Below are positions 19,276-29,811 of a stretch of 64,000 nucleotides of DNA, piece by piece. How positions within the stretch are numbered: the stretch's first letter is position 1; the number at the start of each line of letters is the position of its first letter. Source of the stretch: Brevundimonas nasdae. Its GTDB lineage: Bacteria; Pseudomonadota; Alphaproteobacteria; Caulobacterales; Caulobacteraceae. The notes beneath the pieces are model-generated. The model was not told the origin of the DNA. It did not search any database and saw only the letters and a list, made by a program, of their open reading frames with translations. The stretch covers positions 186,001-250,000 of the forward strand of contig NZ_JAEPWN010000002.1 of the NCBI RefSeq assembly GCF_016654005.1. The letters are read 5' to 3'. The position numbers and the translations under genes were made by a program.

Positions 19276-19614
19276 CTAGGGGTGCGGCAGACCGATCCCG
19301 TAGCGGGCGGCCAGATAGGGAATAATCGCCTCGTCCTGCAGGAACAGGCGGCCAGTCGTCGCACTGACCTGGGCGTCAGGCCAGTCGAACTGGCCGTCCA
19401 GCACCAGCAGCGGACAGCTCTGATCCGCCTCCCCGACCCACTCCAGCACAGCCGGGCGCGGGCGGGGGAAGTCCACATAGACCACGTCCAGCAGTTCGCG
19501 CAGCTTCGGATAGAAGCTGAGTACGCCCTCAATCACCGCTCCAGGCGGGCAGTACCAGGGTCCGCCGTGCGCGTCGTGCCAGTCGGGTTTGATGAGGAAA
19601 AGCGGCTCAGCCAT
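19276..19614 (-). CDS. DUF3088 thioredoxin-fold-like protein
   Basis: A 112-residue soluble protein. The opening FLIKPDWHDAHGGPWYCPPGAVIEGVLSFYP and the later VDFPRPRPAVLEWVGEADQSCPLLVLD match DUF3088, which looks like a glutaredoxin/thioredoxin-type fold. Here the active-site-like region has YCPPG with a single cysteine. No function is established. It follows rnj by nine bases. Confidence 0.75.
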   Translation of the reverse strand: MAEPLFLIKPDWHDAHGGPWYCPPGAVIEGVLSFYPKLRELLDVVYVDFPRPRPAVLEWVGEADQSCPLLVLDGQFDWPDAQVSATTGRLFLQDEAIIPYLAARYGIGLPHP

Positions 19615-19623
19615 GACGATGCT

Positions 19624-21297
19624 CTACAGACGAAGGACGATGGTTTCCACGATCGGGCGACGATCCCAGATGCGTTGGCTGGCCTTCTTCAACACACGAC
19701 CAACCGCCTGTTCGATGACCATTTCATCTTCCAGCGCCTCGCCCTTCAGGCTGGTGACCACCTGTTCCACGCGCTCGGCCAGATCATCCAAGACATCCCC
19801 AAGCGGCTTCTCAAGGTCGCCGGGCAGACCCACGCTGCGGATGTCTATGTCGCTGACGATCCGTCCGCGCTTGTCCAGGCAGAAGCTGACGATCAGGACG
19901 CCGTTGGTCGAGGCGTGACGGCGCTCTTTCAGAGCCTCGCCCTGTTCCGTCACCAGCATGCCGCCGTCGACATAGAGGCGGCCGTTGGGCACTTCGTCGA
20001 TGATGGCCGCAGGACCAGGTGCCAGGCGCACCATGTCGCCATTGCGCGGCGTCACGGCCTCCTTGACGCCCATGTCCTTGGCCAGGTTTGCGTGTTCCAG
20101 CAGGAAGCGGCGCACGCCATGGGTCGGCACCGCAATCTGGGGCCGCGCCCATTCGTACATCTGCTTCAGTTCGTCGCGGCACGGGTGGCCGGAGACGTGG
20201 ATGCCGGGGCTGTCTTTCTCGGTGTACAGGCGCACGCCACGGTCCGCGAGACGGTCCTGCAGACGACCGATGGCCAGTTCATTGCCGGGAATCTGGCGCG
20301 ACGAGAAGATGCAGTGGTCGCCCAGGCCCAGCTTGACCGTCGGATGGGTGCCGTCCGCCACGCGCGACAGGGCCGCGCGCGCCTCGCCTTGGCTGCCGGT
20401 GCACAGATACAAGATCTGATCGGCGGGCCAGACGCGGGCTTCTTCGTCGGACAGGAAGGGCTTCACGTCCTGCAACATGCCGACGTGCTTCGCCGCCGCC
20501 GTGATGCGGTGCATCGACCGACCGGCCAAGGCGACGCGCCGCCCATTGGCCTCGGCGGCGCGGATGACGCTGTCCATGCGCGCGACGTTGGAGGCGAAGC
20601 AGCCAACCGCCACCCTGCCCTTCAGGGTCGAGATCAGCTTGGTGATCGCCACCGCCACATCGCCTTCGGACCCGGCGACGCCCGGCACGAAGACATTGGT
20701 CGAGTCGCAGACCATCGCCAGCACGCCCTTGTCGCCCAGGGCGCGGATGGCGGGAGCGTCGGTCTTGGAGCCGATGACCGGCTGGTCGTCGATCTTCCAG
20801 TCGCCGGTGTGGAACACCAGGCCCAGGGGCGTGTCGATGGCCAGGCCGTTCGGCTCGGCGATCGAGTGGGTCATAGTGACGAAGGTCACGCCGAACGGGC
20901 CCAACTGGACCGAACCACCCAGCGGGATCTCGATCAGTTCGACCTCATCAAGGAGGCCGCGCTCACGCAGCTTGTCGCGGATCAGATAGGCGGTGAAGGG
21001 CGTGGCGTAGACCGGCGCCTTGATGCGCGGCCACAACCAGCCCAGCGCGCCGATATGGTCTTCGTGCGCATGGGTCAGCACGATGCCGCGAATATTCTCA
21101 CCTTCCAGATAGGTGGGATCGGGCACGATCACGTCCACGCCGGGCGTCGACAGATCGCCGAAGGTGACGCCGACATCGACGATCAACCATTCGCGATTGT
21201 TCTCAGGCCCATACCCGTAGGCGTTCAGGTTCATACCGACCTCGTCCGAGCCGCCTAGCGGCAGGAAAACGAGTTCGTCTTGGGTTTGCTTTTTCAT
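19624..21297 (-). CDS. rnj: Ribonuclease J
   Basis: RNase J is a metallo-beta-lactamase/beta-CASP ribonuclease with 5'-to-3' exo- and endonuclease activity in RNA maturation and decay. The zinc motif HAHEDH is at residues 76-81. Further metal and beta-CASP motifs include THSIAEPN, DSTNVFVPG, TGSQGEARAAL and HVSGHPCRDEL. A C-terminal domain completes 557 residues. The ATG directly abuts the coaX stop, so the two are coupled. Confidence 0.95.
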   Translation of the reverse strand: MKKQTQDELVFLPLGGSDEVGMNLNAYGYGPENNREWLIVDVGVTFGDLSTPGVDVIVPDPTYLEGENIRGIVLTHAHEDHIGALGWLWPRIKAPVYATPFTAYLIRDKLRERGLLDEVELIEIPLGGSVQLGPFGVTFVTMTHSIAEPNGLAIDTPLGLVFHTGDWKIDDQPVIGSKTDAPAIRALGDKGVLAMVCDSTNVFVPGVAGSEGDVAVAITKLISTLKGRVAVGCFASNVARMDSVIRAAEANGRRVALAGRSMHRITAAAKHVGMLQDVKPFLSDEEARVWPADQILYLCTGSQGEARAALSRVADGTHPTVKLGLGDHCIFSSRQIPGNELAIGRLQDRLADRGVRLYTEKDSPGIHVSGHPCRDELKQMYEWARPQIAVPTHGVRRFLLEHANLAKDMGVKEAVTPRNGDMVRLAPGPAAIIDEVPNGRLYVDGGMLVTEQGEALKERRHASTNGVLIVSFCLDKRGRIVSDIDIRSVGLPGDLEKPLGDVLDDLAERVEQVVTSLKGEALEDEMVIEQAVGRVLKKASQRIWDRRPIVETIVLRL

Positions 21298-22074
21298 TCA
21301 GTCAGTCAAATGGGCGTTGCGACGCCAGATTTCGAGAAGACCACGGATGGTCAGGTCAGGATCAAAATGATCAATGCTGTTGGTCGCCCCTTCGAACAGG
21401 CTGGCCACGCCGCCGGTTCCGATGACGGTCATGGGCTTGCCCCACTCCGCCTTGATGCGCGCGACCAGTCCCTCGATCAGGGAGGTGTAGCCCCAGAAAA
21501 CGCCGGACTGCATGGCCTCGACCGTGCCCTTGCCGATGACGTGTTCCGGGCGCTGGATGGCGATGCGCGGCAGCTTGGCCGCCGCCTCGTGCAGGGCCTG
21601 AAGCGATAGATTGATGCCGGGCGCGATCAGGCCGCCCTCAAACGCGCCATCCGCGCCGACAATGTCGAAGGTGGTGGCGGTGCCGCTGTCGATGACGATC
21701 AGGTCGCCGGGATACAGCAGCTTGGCGCCAATTGCGTTGACCAGACGGTCCGCCCCGGCCTCACTGGGCTTGGCGATCCGCACGTCGATGCCCAGATTGA
21801 CGTTCTCACCAATCACCAGCGGCTCGATGTTCAGATATCGCCGTGCCAGATTGCGCAGGTTGAAGATCGACTGCGGCACGACGCTGGAGATGATGCAACC
21901 GGTCAGGCCAGCGACCTTCAGCCCCTTCATCAGCATCAGTTGGTTCAGCCAGACAGCATATTCATCCGCCGTCCGCGTGGCCTCGGTTGCGGCGCGCCAT
22001 TGAGCGATCCATTCGGACCCGTCATGGACCGCAAACAGCGTATTGGTGTTGCCCTGTTCAATCGCCAGCAGCAT
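21298..22074 (-). CDS. coaX: Type III pantothenate kinase
   Basis: CoaX phosphorylates pantothenate in the first step of coenzyme A synthesis. The phosphate-binding loop near residue 5 reads AIEQGNTNT; most family members have Asp where Glu6 stands here, a substitution I believe is common in alphaproteobacteria but cannot check. The [11 protein letters not shown] and [13 protein letters not shown] motifs are intact. Length 258. Its start codon overlaps the birA stop by one base. Confidence 0.93.
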   Translation of the reverse strand: MLLAIEQGNTNTLFAVHDGSEWIAQWRAATEATRTADEYAVWLNQLMLMKGLKVAGLTGCIISSVVPQSIFNLRNLARRYLNIEPLVIGENVNLGIDVRIAKPSEAGADRLVNAIGAKLLYPGDLIVIDSGTATTFDIVGADGAFEGGLIAPGINLSLQALHEAAAKLPRIAIQRPEHVIGKGTVEAMQSGVFWGYTSLIEGLVARIKAEWGKPMTVIGTGGVASLFEGATNSIDHFDPDLTIRGLLEIWRRNAHLTD

Positions 22075-22838
22075 CAGGCGGTCACGATCTTGGAGGCCGA
22101 GCCGAAGAACACGTCCCCCGCCGAGATCAGACGCACCGATCCATCGGCCAGTCGCAGCCGCAGCGCACCGTCCGGCTCAACGCCTTCGGCCACACCTTCG
22201 AGCGTTTCATTGTCCAGACGCGCCACGCACGGCCCGTTCAGCCCCGTCAGGCGACTGGTCCAGGCATCCAGCACCGGCTCAAAGCCCAGCGTCTGCCAGC
22301 GGCCCCACCAGACAGCGAAGGTCTCGGCCAGAATCTCGGCCGCGGCTTCAATGGGCGGCACATAGGTCAGGTCGGCGCGCAGGCTGTCGGCGACCGCCGC
22401 GGCGCCCCGTTCCGTGCCTTGGGGCGCATGGGCCAGGTTCACGCCGATCCCGACGGCCAGCCACAGGTCGCCGTTCGCATGGGCGCCGGATTCAACCAGA
22501 ATGCCCGACGCCTTGACCCCGCCCAGCAGGACGTCATTGGGCCATTTGATCGTGACCAGAGCCGGCGACACAAAGACGTCCAGCAGGTCCGCCACCGCTA
22601 GAGCCGCAACGAAGGTGGCCTGAGCCGCCTCCGCCGCCGACTTGGGCGTTGTGATCAGCAAGGTGGCCGCCAGGTTGCCCTGTTCCATGTCCCACTTGCG
22701 GCCACGCCGCCCACGACCTGCGGTCTGGCGGCGCGCCACGATCCAGCGCGGCCCGGTCTCTCCGGCCTCGGCAAGGCGGCGCGCCTCGGCGTTGGTCGAG
22801 TCGATCTCGTCGTGGATGACCAGGGGGGCGGGCGTCAA
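22074..22838 (-). CDS. birA: Biotin--[acetyl-CoA-carboxylase] ligase (no DNA-binding domain)
   Basis: Attaches biotin to carboxylase carrier proteins. Catalytic motifs: [10 protein letters not shown], the ATP loop [10 protein letters not shown] and [11 protein letters not shown]. It is monofunctional: the winged-helix repressor domain of enteric BirA is absent, so biotin-gene repression is not expected from it. The start is TTG, four bases after the nuoN stop; no ATG lies near the beginning of the conserved core. Confidence 0.92.
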   Translation of the reverse strand: MTPAPLVIHDEIDSTNAEARRLAEAGETGPRWIVARRQTAGRGRRGRKWDMEQGNLAATLLITTPKSAAEAAQATFVAALAVADLLDVFVSPALVTIKWPNDVLLGGVKASGILVESGAHANGDLWLAVGIGVNLAHAPQGTERGAAAVADSLRADLTYVPPIEAAAEILAETFAVWWGRWQTLGFEPVLDAWTSRLTGLNGPCVARLDNETLEGVAEGVEPDGALRLRLADGSVRLISAGDVFFGSASKIVTA

Positions 22839-22842
22839 CGCC

Positions 22843-24285
22843 CTACCCGTTCCCGAAACCGGCGCTCGCGGCCTTGGTCAGCGGCTCCAGCCAGGTCAGA
22901 CCCAGGATCACCAGCGGGAAGGAGAAGGCCGCACAGGCCCAGCCGATCCACTTGGCCTCCACCGGCGCCTTGTCCGTCGGCACGTCATCCACCGGCGCAT
23001 CGAACCACATCAGCTTGATGATCCGCAGATAATAGAAGGCGGCGACGACCGATGCGACCAGACCAGCGGCGGCGACAGGCCACAGGCCCGCGTTCGCAGC
23101 GGCGCCGAACACATAGTACTTGCCCCAGAAGCCCGAGAACGGCGGCATCCCCAGAACCGACAGCGACAGGATGGTCAGGGCCACCGCAGTCAGCGGACGA
23201 TCCTTCTTCAAACCCGCCAGATCGGCGATGCGGCGGATCGGACGGCCCGACTTGGACAGCGACAGCAGGATGGCGAAGAAGCCCAGCTGGTCGATGACAT
23301 ACAGCGTCATGAACATCAGCATGGCCTGCAGGCCCTGGCTGGTGCCAGCCGCGATGCCCAGCAGGGCGTAACCGATGTTGGCGATGGACGAATAGGCCAG
23401 CAGACGCTGGATGTCCTTTTGCGCCAGACCGCCGAACGCGCCGACGACGAAACTGATCAGCGAGATGGCGATCAGAACCTGCGACCACTGAGCGTGGGAT
23501 TCACCGAACCCGCCTTCCAGAGCGCGCGCGATCAGCACCATGGCCGCAACCTTGGGCGCCGTCGAGAACAGGGCGACGACCGGGGTTGGCGCGCCTTCGT
23601 AAACGTCAGGCGTCCACATGTGGAACGGCGCCGCCGAAACCTTGAACGCCAGACCGCAGATCAGGAAGACCAGACCGAACAGCAGGCCAGTCGACGGATG
23701 GTCCACGGCGAACGCGGCGATGTCTTCGAACCGCATCGAACCGGCGAAACCGTAGATCAGGCTGGCGCCGTACAGCAGCAAACCCGACGACAGGGCGCCC
23801 AGGACGAAATACTTCAGGCCCGCTTCCGACGCCTTGACGTCGTCGCGGTGATAGGCGGCCAGGACGTACAGAGCCAGCGAGTGCAGCTCGATCCCGACGT
23901 ACATCGAGATCAGGTCGCCCGAGGAGGCCATCATGCCCATGCCGACCGAGGCCAGCACGATCAGGACCGGATATTCGAACTTGGCGATGCGCGTACGCTT
24001 CATCCAGCCATCGCCGAGGATGATGGCCACGGCGGCCGACAGATAGATGACGCTCTTGCCATAGATGGCCAGCGGATCAGCAATATAGGCGCCGTTGAAG
24101 GCCGAACCCCAGGGGCCGGTGACGGCGATGACGGCGGCGGCGATCAGCAGCAGGGTCGACAGGATCGACACCAACCGGGCGCTCTTGTCGCCGATGAAGG
24201 CGCCGACCATCAGCAGGACCAGGGCGCCGACCGCAAGGGTCAGCTCCGAGGCGGCGAGATGCAGGGCGGAGGACAGATCAGGCAT
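22843..24285 (-). CDS. nuoN: NADH-quinone oxidoreductase subunit N
   Basis: One of the three antiporter-like proton-pumping membrane subunits of complex I. It has about 14 membrane helices. Typical sequence includes ELHSLALYVLAAYHRDD, KYFVLGALSSGLLLYGASLIYG with its charged pump residues, FKVSAAPFHMWTPDVYEG and AYSSIANIGYALLG. Length 480. Last gene of the nuo operon. Confidence 0.96.
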   Translation of the reverse strand: MPDLSSALHLAASELTLAVGALVLLMVGAFIGDKSARLVSILSTLLLIAAAVIAVTGPWGSAFNGAYIADPLAIYGKSVIYLSAAVAIILGDGWMKRTRIAKFEYPVLIVLASVGMGMMASSGDLISMYVGIELHSLALYVLAAYHRDDVKASEAGLKYFVLGALSSGLLLYGASLIYGFAGSMRFEDIAAFAVDHPSTGLLFGLVFLICGLAFKVSAAPFHMWTPDVYEGAPTPVVALFSTAPKVAAMVLIARALEGGFGESHAQWSQVLIAISLISFVVGAFGGLAQKDIQRLLAYSSIANIGYALLGIAAGTSQGLQAMLMFMTLYVIDQLGFFAILLSLSKSGRPIRRIADLAGLKKDRPLTAVALTILSLSVLGMPPFSGFWGKYYVFGAAANAGLWPVAAAGLVASVVAAFYYLRIIKLMWFDAPVDDVPTDKAPVEAKWIGWACAAFSFPLVILGLTWLEPLTKAASAGFGNG

Positions 24286-24294
24286 CTTTAAGTC

Positions 24295-25779
24295 TCACCC
24301 GCCGATCGCGACGCGATAGGCGCTGGTCAGGGCCTCAACGGCAGGCCCGGTGTAATCGAGGACGGCGGCCGGATAGACCCCCAGCCAGATGGTGCCGATG
24401 ATCAGCGGCACGAACAGAAGCAGTTCGCGCTTGTCGATATCGGTGATGGTCTGCAGCTTCGGATTGGTGATCTCGCCGAACATGACCGCGCGGTACAGCG
24501 TCAGCGCATAGACCGCCGAGAAGATCACGCCCGAGGCCGCAACCAGGGCCGCCCAGGTGGAGGCGTGATAGGTCCCCGTCATCGTCAGGATTTCACCGAT
24601 GAAGCCCGAGGTGCCCGGCAGGCCGACGTTGGCCATGGTGAACATCAGGAAGATGGCGGCGAACCACGGCATCCGCGACGTCAGGCCGCCATAGAAGGCG
24701 ATCTCACGCGTGTGCATCCGATCATAGACCACGCCGACGCAGAGGAAGAGCGCGCCCGAGATCAGACCGTGGCTGATCATCTGGAAGATGGCGCCCTGCA
24801 TGCCCACGTCGTTGCCCGAGAAGATGCCCAGGGTCACAAAGCCCATGTGCGCGACCGACGAATAGGCGATCAGCTTCTTGATGTCCGTCTGACGCCAGGC
24901 GACCAGCGACGTATAGACGATGGCGATCACCGACAGGGTGAAGACCAGCGGGCGGAACATTTCCGACGCCTGCGGGAACATCGGCACGTTGAACAGGATG
25001 AAGCCGTAACCACCCAGCTTCAGCAGGATGCCGGCCAGAATGACCGAACCCGCCGTCGGCGCCTGAACGTGGGCGTCAGGTAGCCAGGTGTGGACCGGCC
25101 ACATCGGCATCTTCACCGCGAACGAGGCGAAGAAGGCCAGCCAAAGGATCGGCTGAACGGCGGGGCTGAAGGCGAACTTCTTCAGTTCCGGGATGCTGGT
25201 GGTTCCGGCGGTGTGCGCCATCCACAGCATGGCCAGCAGCATCAGCACCGACCCCAGCAGGGTGTAGAGGAAGAACTTGTAGGCCGCGTAGATCCGGTTC
25301 TGACCGCCCCAGATGCCGATGATCAGGAACATCGGCACCAGAGTGCCTTCGAAGAAGATGTAGAACAGGAACAGGTCCAGCGAGGTGAAGACGCCGATGA
25401 CCAGCGTCTCCAGGATCAGGAAGGCGGCCATATATTCGACGACGCGCGTCGAAACCGACTTCCAGCTGGCCAGGATGCAGATCGGCATCAGGAAGGCCGT
25501 CAGCAGGACGAACAGGATCGAAACCCCATCGACGCCCAGATGATAGCTGGCGCCTGCGAACCAGGGGGCGAACTCGACGAACTGATAGTTGGTGTTCGAC
25601 GGATCAAACCCGGCGACCAATGCAACGGACACGCCCAGGACGACCAGGGTCGTGATCAGGGCGATCCAGCGGGCCGCAGGCGCGGCGGCGTCCTGGTTCT
25701 TCGACGCCAGTCTGGCGCCGAGGATGACCAGTGCGCCGACCAGCGGCAGGAATGTGACAAGGCTCAGGATGTAGGGCAC
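24295..25779 (-). CDS. nuoM: NADH-quinone oxidoreductase subunit M
   Basis: Antiporter-like membrane subunit of complex I. The segment [17 protein letters not shown] contains the conserved pump glutamate, and [20 protein letters not shown] and [14 protein letters not shown] are textbook. Length 494 with about 14 helices. The start is GTG. It lies four bases after nuoL and nine before nuoN. Confidence 0.96.
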   Translation of the reverse strand: MPYILSLVTFLPLVGALVILGARLASKNQDAAAPAARWIALITTLVVLGVSVALVAGFDPSNTNYQFVEFAPWFAGASYHLGVDGVSILFVLLTAFLMPICILASWKSVSTRVVEYMAAFLILETLVIGVFTSLDLFLFYIFFEGTLVPMFLIIGIWGGQNRIYAAYKFFLYTLLGSVLMLLAMLWMAHTAGTTSIPELKKFAFSPAVQPILWLAFFASFAVKMPMWPVHTWLPDAHVQAPTAGSVILAGILLKLGGYGFILFNVPMFPQASEMFRPLVFTLSVIAIVYTSLVAWRQTDIKKLIAYSSVAHMGFVTLGIFSGNDVGMQGAIFQMISHGLISGALFLCVGVVYDRMHTREIAFYGGLTSRMPWFAAIFLMFTMANVGLPGTSGFIGEILTMTGTYHASTWAALVAASGVIFSAVYALTLYRAVMFGEITNPKLQTITDIDKRELLLFVPLIIGTIWLGVYPAAVLDYTGPAVEALTSAYRVAIGG

Positions 25780-25783
25780 GGGC

Positions 25784-27880
25784 TCAGGCTCCCCACGCGA
25801 GGATGGCGAAGGTGAGCAAACCAGCCACCCCGAGCAGCATCACGAAGGCATAGTGATAGACATAGCCGGACTGGATCTTGCCCAGTCGTGCGGCGGATTT
25901 GAGAGACGCCCAGGCAGCGCCGTTCGGGCCGAGACCGTCGATGATCTTCACGTCGCAGATCTTCCAGAAGAAGTTCCCGATGGCGCGGAAGCCGCGCACG
26001 AAGACGAAGTCATACAGCTCGTCGAAATACCACTTGTTGTAGAGGAAGCGGTACACGACGCCGTTCCGTTCAGCCATGCGGCGGCCCATGCCCTCGCGAG
26101 CGACATAGATCCAGTAGGCGAAGGCGGTGCCGATCAGCGTCAGGATCAGCGGCGACCACTTCACCCAGGTCGGGACTTCGTGGCTTTCGTGAAGCACATG
26201 GTTGTGCTCGCCGACGAAGATCGCGCCGCGCCAGAACTCATGCTCGTGATGGCCTATGAAGTGCGGCGCGAACACGAAACCGGCAGCCACGGCGCCGACC
26301 GACAGCAGGATCAGCGGAACCAGCATCACCCACGGGCTTTCGTGCGGCTTCAGCGGGCCATGGTGACCATGGTCGTCATGGGCGTGATCATCATGCGCAT
26401 GAGCATCGGCGACAGGCTCGGAATGGGTTTCCAGTTGAGCGTGCGAGGCGTGGTCATCCGCGTGATGGGCGTGGCCCTCCTCTTCCTTCCAGACAGGCTT
26501 GTTGTGGAAGGTCATGAAGACCAGACGCCACGAGTAGTAGGCCGTCAGACCGGCGGCGATGATGCCGACGAAGAAGGCGAACATGCCGATGGCCGAGTGA
26601 CCCGAAGCCGCCGAGGCGTAGGCGCTCTCGATGATGGAGTCCTTGGAGTAGAAGCCCGCGAAACCGCCGACGCCGGGGATGCCCAGGCCGGTGATGGCGA
26701 TGGTGCCGATGGTCATGACCGCATAGGTGACGGGCAGCAGCTTCCACAGACCGCCCATCTTACGCATGTCCTGCTCGTGGTGCATGCCATGGATCACCGA
26801 ACCGGCGCCCAGGAACAGCAGGGCCTTGAAGAAGGCGTGCGTGAACAGGTGGAACATGGCGGCCTGATAGGCGCCGACGCCTGCCGCAAAGAACATATAG
26901 CCCAGCTGCGAACAGGTCGAATAGGCGATGACGCGCTTGATGTCGTTCTGCGTCAGACCGACGGTTGCGGCGAACAGGGCCGTGATCGCGCCGATGATGG
27001 CGATGATCTGCGACGCGCCCGGCGCATACTCATAGATCGGCGACAGCAGGCAGACCATATAGACGCCGGCGGTGACCATGGTGGCGGCGTGGATCAGGGC
27101 CGACACAGGCGTCGGTCCTTCCATCGCGTCCGGCAGCCAGGTGTGCAGGAAGAACTGCGCCGACTTGCCCATGGCGCCGATGAACAGCAGGAAGCCAGCC
27201 AGATCCAGCGCGGACCAATGGACGCCCAGGAACTCCCACGTCGTGCCAGCCTTGGTTCCGATCAGAGGGAACAGTTCGGCGAAGTTGATCGTGCCGTACA
27301 TCCAGTAGATCGTCATGATCCCCAGGACGAAGCCGAAGTCGCCGACGCGGTTGACGACGAAGGCCTTGATGGCGGCGGCGCTGGCCGTCGGCTTCTTGAA
27401 CCAGAAGCCGATCAGCAGATAGGACGCCAGGCCCACGCCTTCCCAGCCGAAGAAGATCTGCATGAAGTCGGCGGCCGTCACCAGCGCCAGCATCATGAAG
27501 GTGAACAGCGACAGATAGGCGAAGAAGCGCGGTCGGCTGTCGTCCTCGGCCATGTAGCCCCAGGAATACAGGTGAACCAGCGACGAAACGCTGGTGACCA
27601 CGATCAGCATGGTCGCCGACAGGGCGTCGATGCGGATCGACCAGGCCGACTGGAAGTCGCCCACATTGATGAAGGGCGCCAGACGGACGGTGAAGGGCTC
27701 AAGGTGGCCCCAGGTCCATTGTCCGAACACCGTCCAGGCGACGGCGCACGAGAAGAACAGCAGGCCGGTCGTTACGGCCTGCGATGGGATGTTGCCGATC
27801 CGGCGGCCGAAGAAGCCGGCGATGGCCGCACCCAACAGCGGGGCGAAGACGCCCAGGATGACGAGGGTCTGAATAGTCAC
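25784..27880 (-). CDS. nuoL: NADH-quinone oxidoreductase subunit L with His-rich loop
   Basis: The distal antiporter-like subunit carrying the long lateral helix of complex [44 protein letters not shown] and [16 protein letters not shown] are typical. About residues 463-512 hold a His/Asp-rich hydrophilic insertion ([29 protein letters not shown]) between membrane helices, making the protein 698 residues long, longer than the enteric form. The C-terminal lateral helix region and final anchor ([15 protein letters not shown]) are present. GTG start. Confidence 0.96.
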   Translation of the reverse strand: MTIQTLVILGVFAPLLGAAIAGFFGRRIGNIPSQAVTTGLLFFSCAVAWTVFGQWTWGHLEPFTVRLAPFINVGDFQSAWSIRIDALSATMLIVVTSVSSLVHLYSWGYMAEDDSRPRFFAYLSLFTFMMLALVTAADFMQIFFGWEGVGLASYLLIGFWFKKPTASAAAIKAFVVNRVGDFGFVLGIMTIYWMYGTINFAELFPLIGTKAGTTWEFLGVHWSALDLAGFLLFIGAMGKSAQFFLHTWLPDAMEGPTPVSALIHAATMVTAGVYMVCLLSPIYEYAPGASQIIAIIGAITALFAATVGLTQNDIKRVIAYSTCSQLGYMFFAAGVGAYQAAMFHLFTHAFFKALLFLGAGSVIHGMHHEQDMRKMGGLWKLLPVTYAVMTIGTIAITGLGIPGVGGFAGFYSKDSIIESAYASAASGHSAIGMFAFFVGIIAAGLTAYYSWRLVFMTFHNKPVWKEEEGHAHHADDHASHAQLETHSEPVADAHAHDDHAHDDHGHHGPLKPHESPWVMLVPLILLSVGAVAAGFVFAPHFIGHHEHEFWRGAIFVGEHNHVLHESHEVPTWVKWSPLILTLIGTAFAYWIYVAREGMGRRMAERNGVVYRFLYNKWYFDELYDFVFVRGFRAIGNFFWKICDVKIIDGLGPNGAAWASLKSAARLGKIQSGYVYHYAFVMLLGVAGLLTFAILAWGA

Positions 27881-27882
27881 GC

Positions 27883-28191
27883 TTAGCCCTTCATCACAGA
27901 AGCGTCGTCAACCGCGATGTCGCCGCGGTTACGGAAGAAGGTCACCAGGATCGCCAGACCAACGGCGGCTTCAGCCGCAGCGACGGTCAGGACGAACATC
28001 GCCATGATCTGTCCGCTGATGTCGTTCAGATAGGTCGAGAAGGCGACGAAGTTGATGTTCACGGCCAGCAGGATCAGCTCGATCGACATCAGGATGATGA
28101 TGACGTTCTTGCGGTTCACGAAGATGCCGAACACCCCGATCGTGAACAGGATGGCGGCGACCGTCAGATAATGGGTCAATCCGATGACCAT
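27883..28191 (-). CDS. nuoK: NADH-quinone oxidoreductase subunit K
   Basis: Small membrane subunit with three helices, 102 residues. The conserved [17 protein letters not shown] and [16 protein letters not shown] segments carry the two membrane glutamates involved in proton transfer. The start overlaps the nuoJ stop by one base. Confidence 0.96.
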   Translation of the reverse strand: MVIGLTHYLTVAAILFTIGVFGIFVNRKNVIIILMSIELILLAVNINFVAFSTYLNDISGQIMAMFVLTVAAAEAAVGLAILVTFFRNRGDIAVDDASVMKG

Positions 28192-28814
28192 CAGAGAAGC
28201 TCCTCGGCGCTGACGCCCTGCCCCGACTGGGCGGACTTGACCTCAACCGACTTGTTGCGATCGCGGTTGACCTGGTCGGTGATGTTCTGGCGCTTGATAT
28301 GCGGCTTGTGGCGCAGGGTCAGGGTGATGGCGCCGATCATGGCGATCAGCAGCACGATGCCCGCAGCCTGGAAGAAGTAGATGTAGTCCGTATAGAGCAC
28401 CCGCCCGATGGCCTGCACGTTGGTCACGTCCAGCGAAGGCTCGACCGGCGTGCGTCCGTTCGTTGCGCCGCCCTGAACCACGGCCACCGAGACCATGATC
28501 ATTTCGGCCAGCAGCACGCCCGAGATGATCGCGCCGAACGGCAGATAGCGGGCGTATCCCTCGCGCAGCTTCACGAAGTCGACGTCCAGCATCATGACGA
28601 CGAACAGGAACAGGACCGCCACCGCGCCGACGTAAACGACGACCAGCAGCATCGCCAGGAACTCTGCGCCCAGCAGGACGAACAGCCCCGCCGACGAGAA
28701 GAAGGCCAGGATCAGCCAGAGCACGCTGTGCACGGGGTTGCGCGCGGTCACGACCAGAAGGCCGGAAACCGTGGCGACCGCCGCCAGCAGGAAGAAGGCT
28801 ATGCTTTGCAGCAT
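28191..28814 (-). CDS. nuoJ: NADH-quinone oxidoreductase subunit J
   Basis: Membrane subunit with five helices. The [29 protein letters not shown] block and the [19 protein letters not shown] segment, whose broken third helix links quinone chemistry to pumping, are clear. Length 207. It follows nuoI by 75 bases, the largest gap inside the nuo run. Confidence 0.95.
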   Translation of the reverse strand: MLQSIAFFLLAAVATVSGLLVVTARNPVHSVLWLILAFFSSAGLFVLLGAEFLAMLLVVVYVGAVAVLFLFVVMMLDVDFVKLREGYARYLPFGAIISGVLLAEMIMVSVAVVQGGATNGRTPVEPSLDVTNVQAIGRVLYTDYIYFFQAAGIVLLIAMIGAITLTLRHKPHIKRQNITDQVNRDRNKSVEVKSAQSGQGVSAEELL

Positions 28815-28889
28815 GTCGGGACGAAGCCCCTTTCGTATCGGCCGCGACCCCCGTTCGAGGAATCGCCGACCCGTTTAGCGATGAGCGCC

Positions 28890-29381
28890 TTAGCGGTAAG
28901 GCGCGTCGAGTTCCAGATTCTTGGCGATCTGCCGTTCCCAGCGGTCACCGTTATCAAGCAGGCGTTGCTTGTCGTAGAGCAGCTCTTCGCGCGTTTCGAC
29001 GGCGAATTCGGAGTTGGGCCCTTCGACAATCGCGTCCACCGGGCAGGCCTCCTGGCACAGGCCGCAGTAGATGCATTTGACCATGTCGATGTCGTAGCGC
29101 GTGGTGCGGCGGCTGCCGTCAGCACGGGGTTCGGCCTCGATGGTGATGGCCTGGGCCGGGCAGATGGCTTCGCACAGCTTGCAGGCGATGCAGCGTTCTT
29201 CACCATTGGCGTAGCGGCGCAGCGCGTGTTCGCCACGGAAGCGCGGCGACTGCGGATTCCGCTCGAACGGATAGTTCACGGTCATCTTGGGCCGCGCCAT
29301 ATACTTCAGCGAAAGGCCGATGGCGCCGATGGCGTCTAGCATCATCGCGCCCTTCGCAGCCTGTGCGATACGGGAAAACAT
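28890..29381 (-). CDS. nuoI: NADH-quinone oxidoreductase subunit I
   Basis: Peripheral-arm ferredoxin-like subunit holding two [4Fe-4S] clusters (N6a and N6b). The motifs [12 protein letters not shown] and [12 protein letters not shown] are intact. Length 163. Its ATG overlaps the stop of the small lipoprotein gene upstream by one base (TGATG), so it is translationally coupled to it. Confidence 0.97.
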   Translation of the reverse strand: MFSRIAQAAKGAMMLDAIGAIGLSLKYMARPKMTVNYPFERNPQSPRFRGEHALRRYANGEERCIACKLCEAICPAQAITIEAEPRADGSRRTTRYDIDMVKCIYCGLCQEACPVDAIVEGPNSEFAVETREELLYDKQRLLDNGDRWERQIAKNLELDAPYR

Positions 29382-29596
29382 CAGAAACGATCCTCTGGCG
29401 TCGGGGCGCCGTTGGTTGAAGTCTGGGCGGGAACGGCCTTCGGCGTCGCAGCCGACGCCTGTTCAGCCCGCCAGTCCCGCTCGATGCGGTTCTGGCGGCG
29501 TTCCCACTGATAACTGGACTCAGGCAGACGCGGATCAGCAGCGCAGGCCAGAAGCATCGGCGCCGTAATCAGCAATGGAAGCAGGAGACGGCTCAT
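29381..29596 (-). CDS. Small lipoprotein inside the nuo operon (second of two)
   Basis: A 71-residue ORF with a lipoprotein signal (MSRLLLPLL...LLAC, lipobox Cys18) and a polar mature part containing [17 protein letters not shown], probably helical, then a Pro/Thr-rich tail. I recognise no family. It overlaps the preceding lipoprotein gene by four bases and nuoI by one, so it is translated with complex I. A role in assembly or in anchoring the membrane arm is only a guess. Confidence 0.7.
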   Translation of the reverse strand: MSRLLLPLLITAPMLLACAADPRLPESSYQWERRQNRIERDWRAEQASAATPKAVPAQTSTNGAPTPEDRF

Positions 29597-29811
29597 CGCC
29601 CACCTGGCCTTCTATCATCGCAGTCGGCGCTCTTATAGCGCGGGTCGTCCCGGCTCATGATCTGGCACAAGCGGGCGAGTTCATTATCATGACGGCGATC
29701 AATGGCCTGCTGATCGGCTGACGGCGTTTCAGCCTTCACCCATTTCACCGGCCCGCAGGCGCCCAGCGCCGCAACCGCGATCAGTCCGGTCAGGATCGAA
29801 CGTATGGCCAT
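29593..29811 (-). CDS. Small lipoprotein inside the nuo operon (first of two)
   Basis: A 72-residue ORF with lipobox AALGAC (Cys19). The mature part is short and charged (SADQQAIDRRHDNELARLCQIM, in part) with further cysteines at LCQ and ADCDD that could form a disulphide. It directly follows the nuoH stop and overlaps the next lipoprotein gene by four bases. Function unknown. Confidence 0.7.
   Translation of the reverse strand: MAIRSILTGLIAVAALGACGPVKWVKAETPSADQQAIDRRHDNELARLCQIMSRDDPRYKSADCDDRRPGGR

Noticed and set aside
25853..27886. 677-codon plus-strand frame opposite nuoL
   Set aside because: Same reason: codon-structure mirror of nuoL, no start signal or domain.
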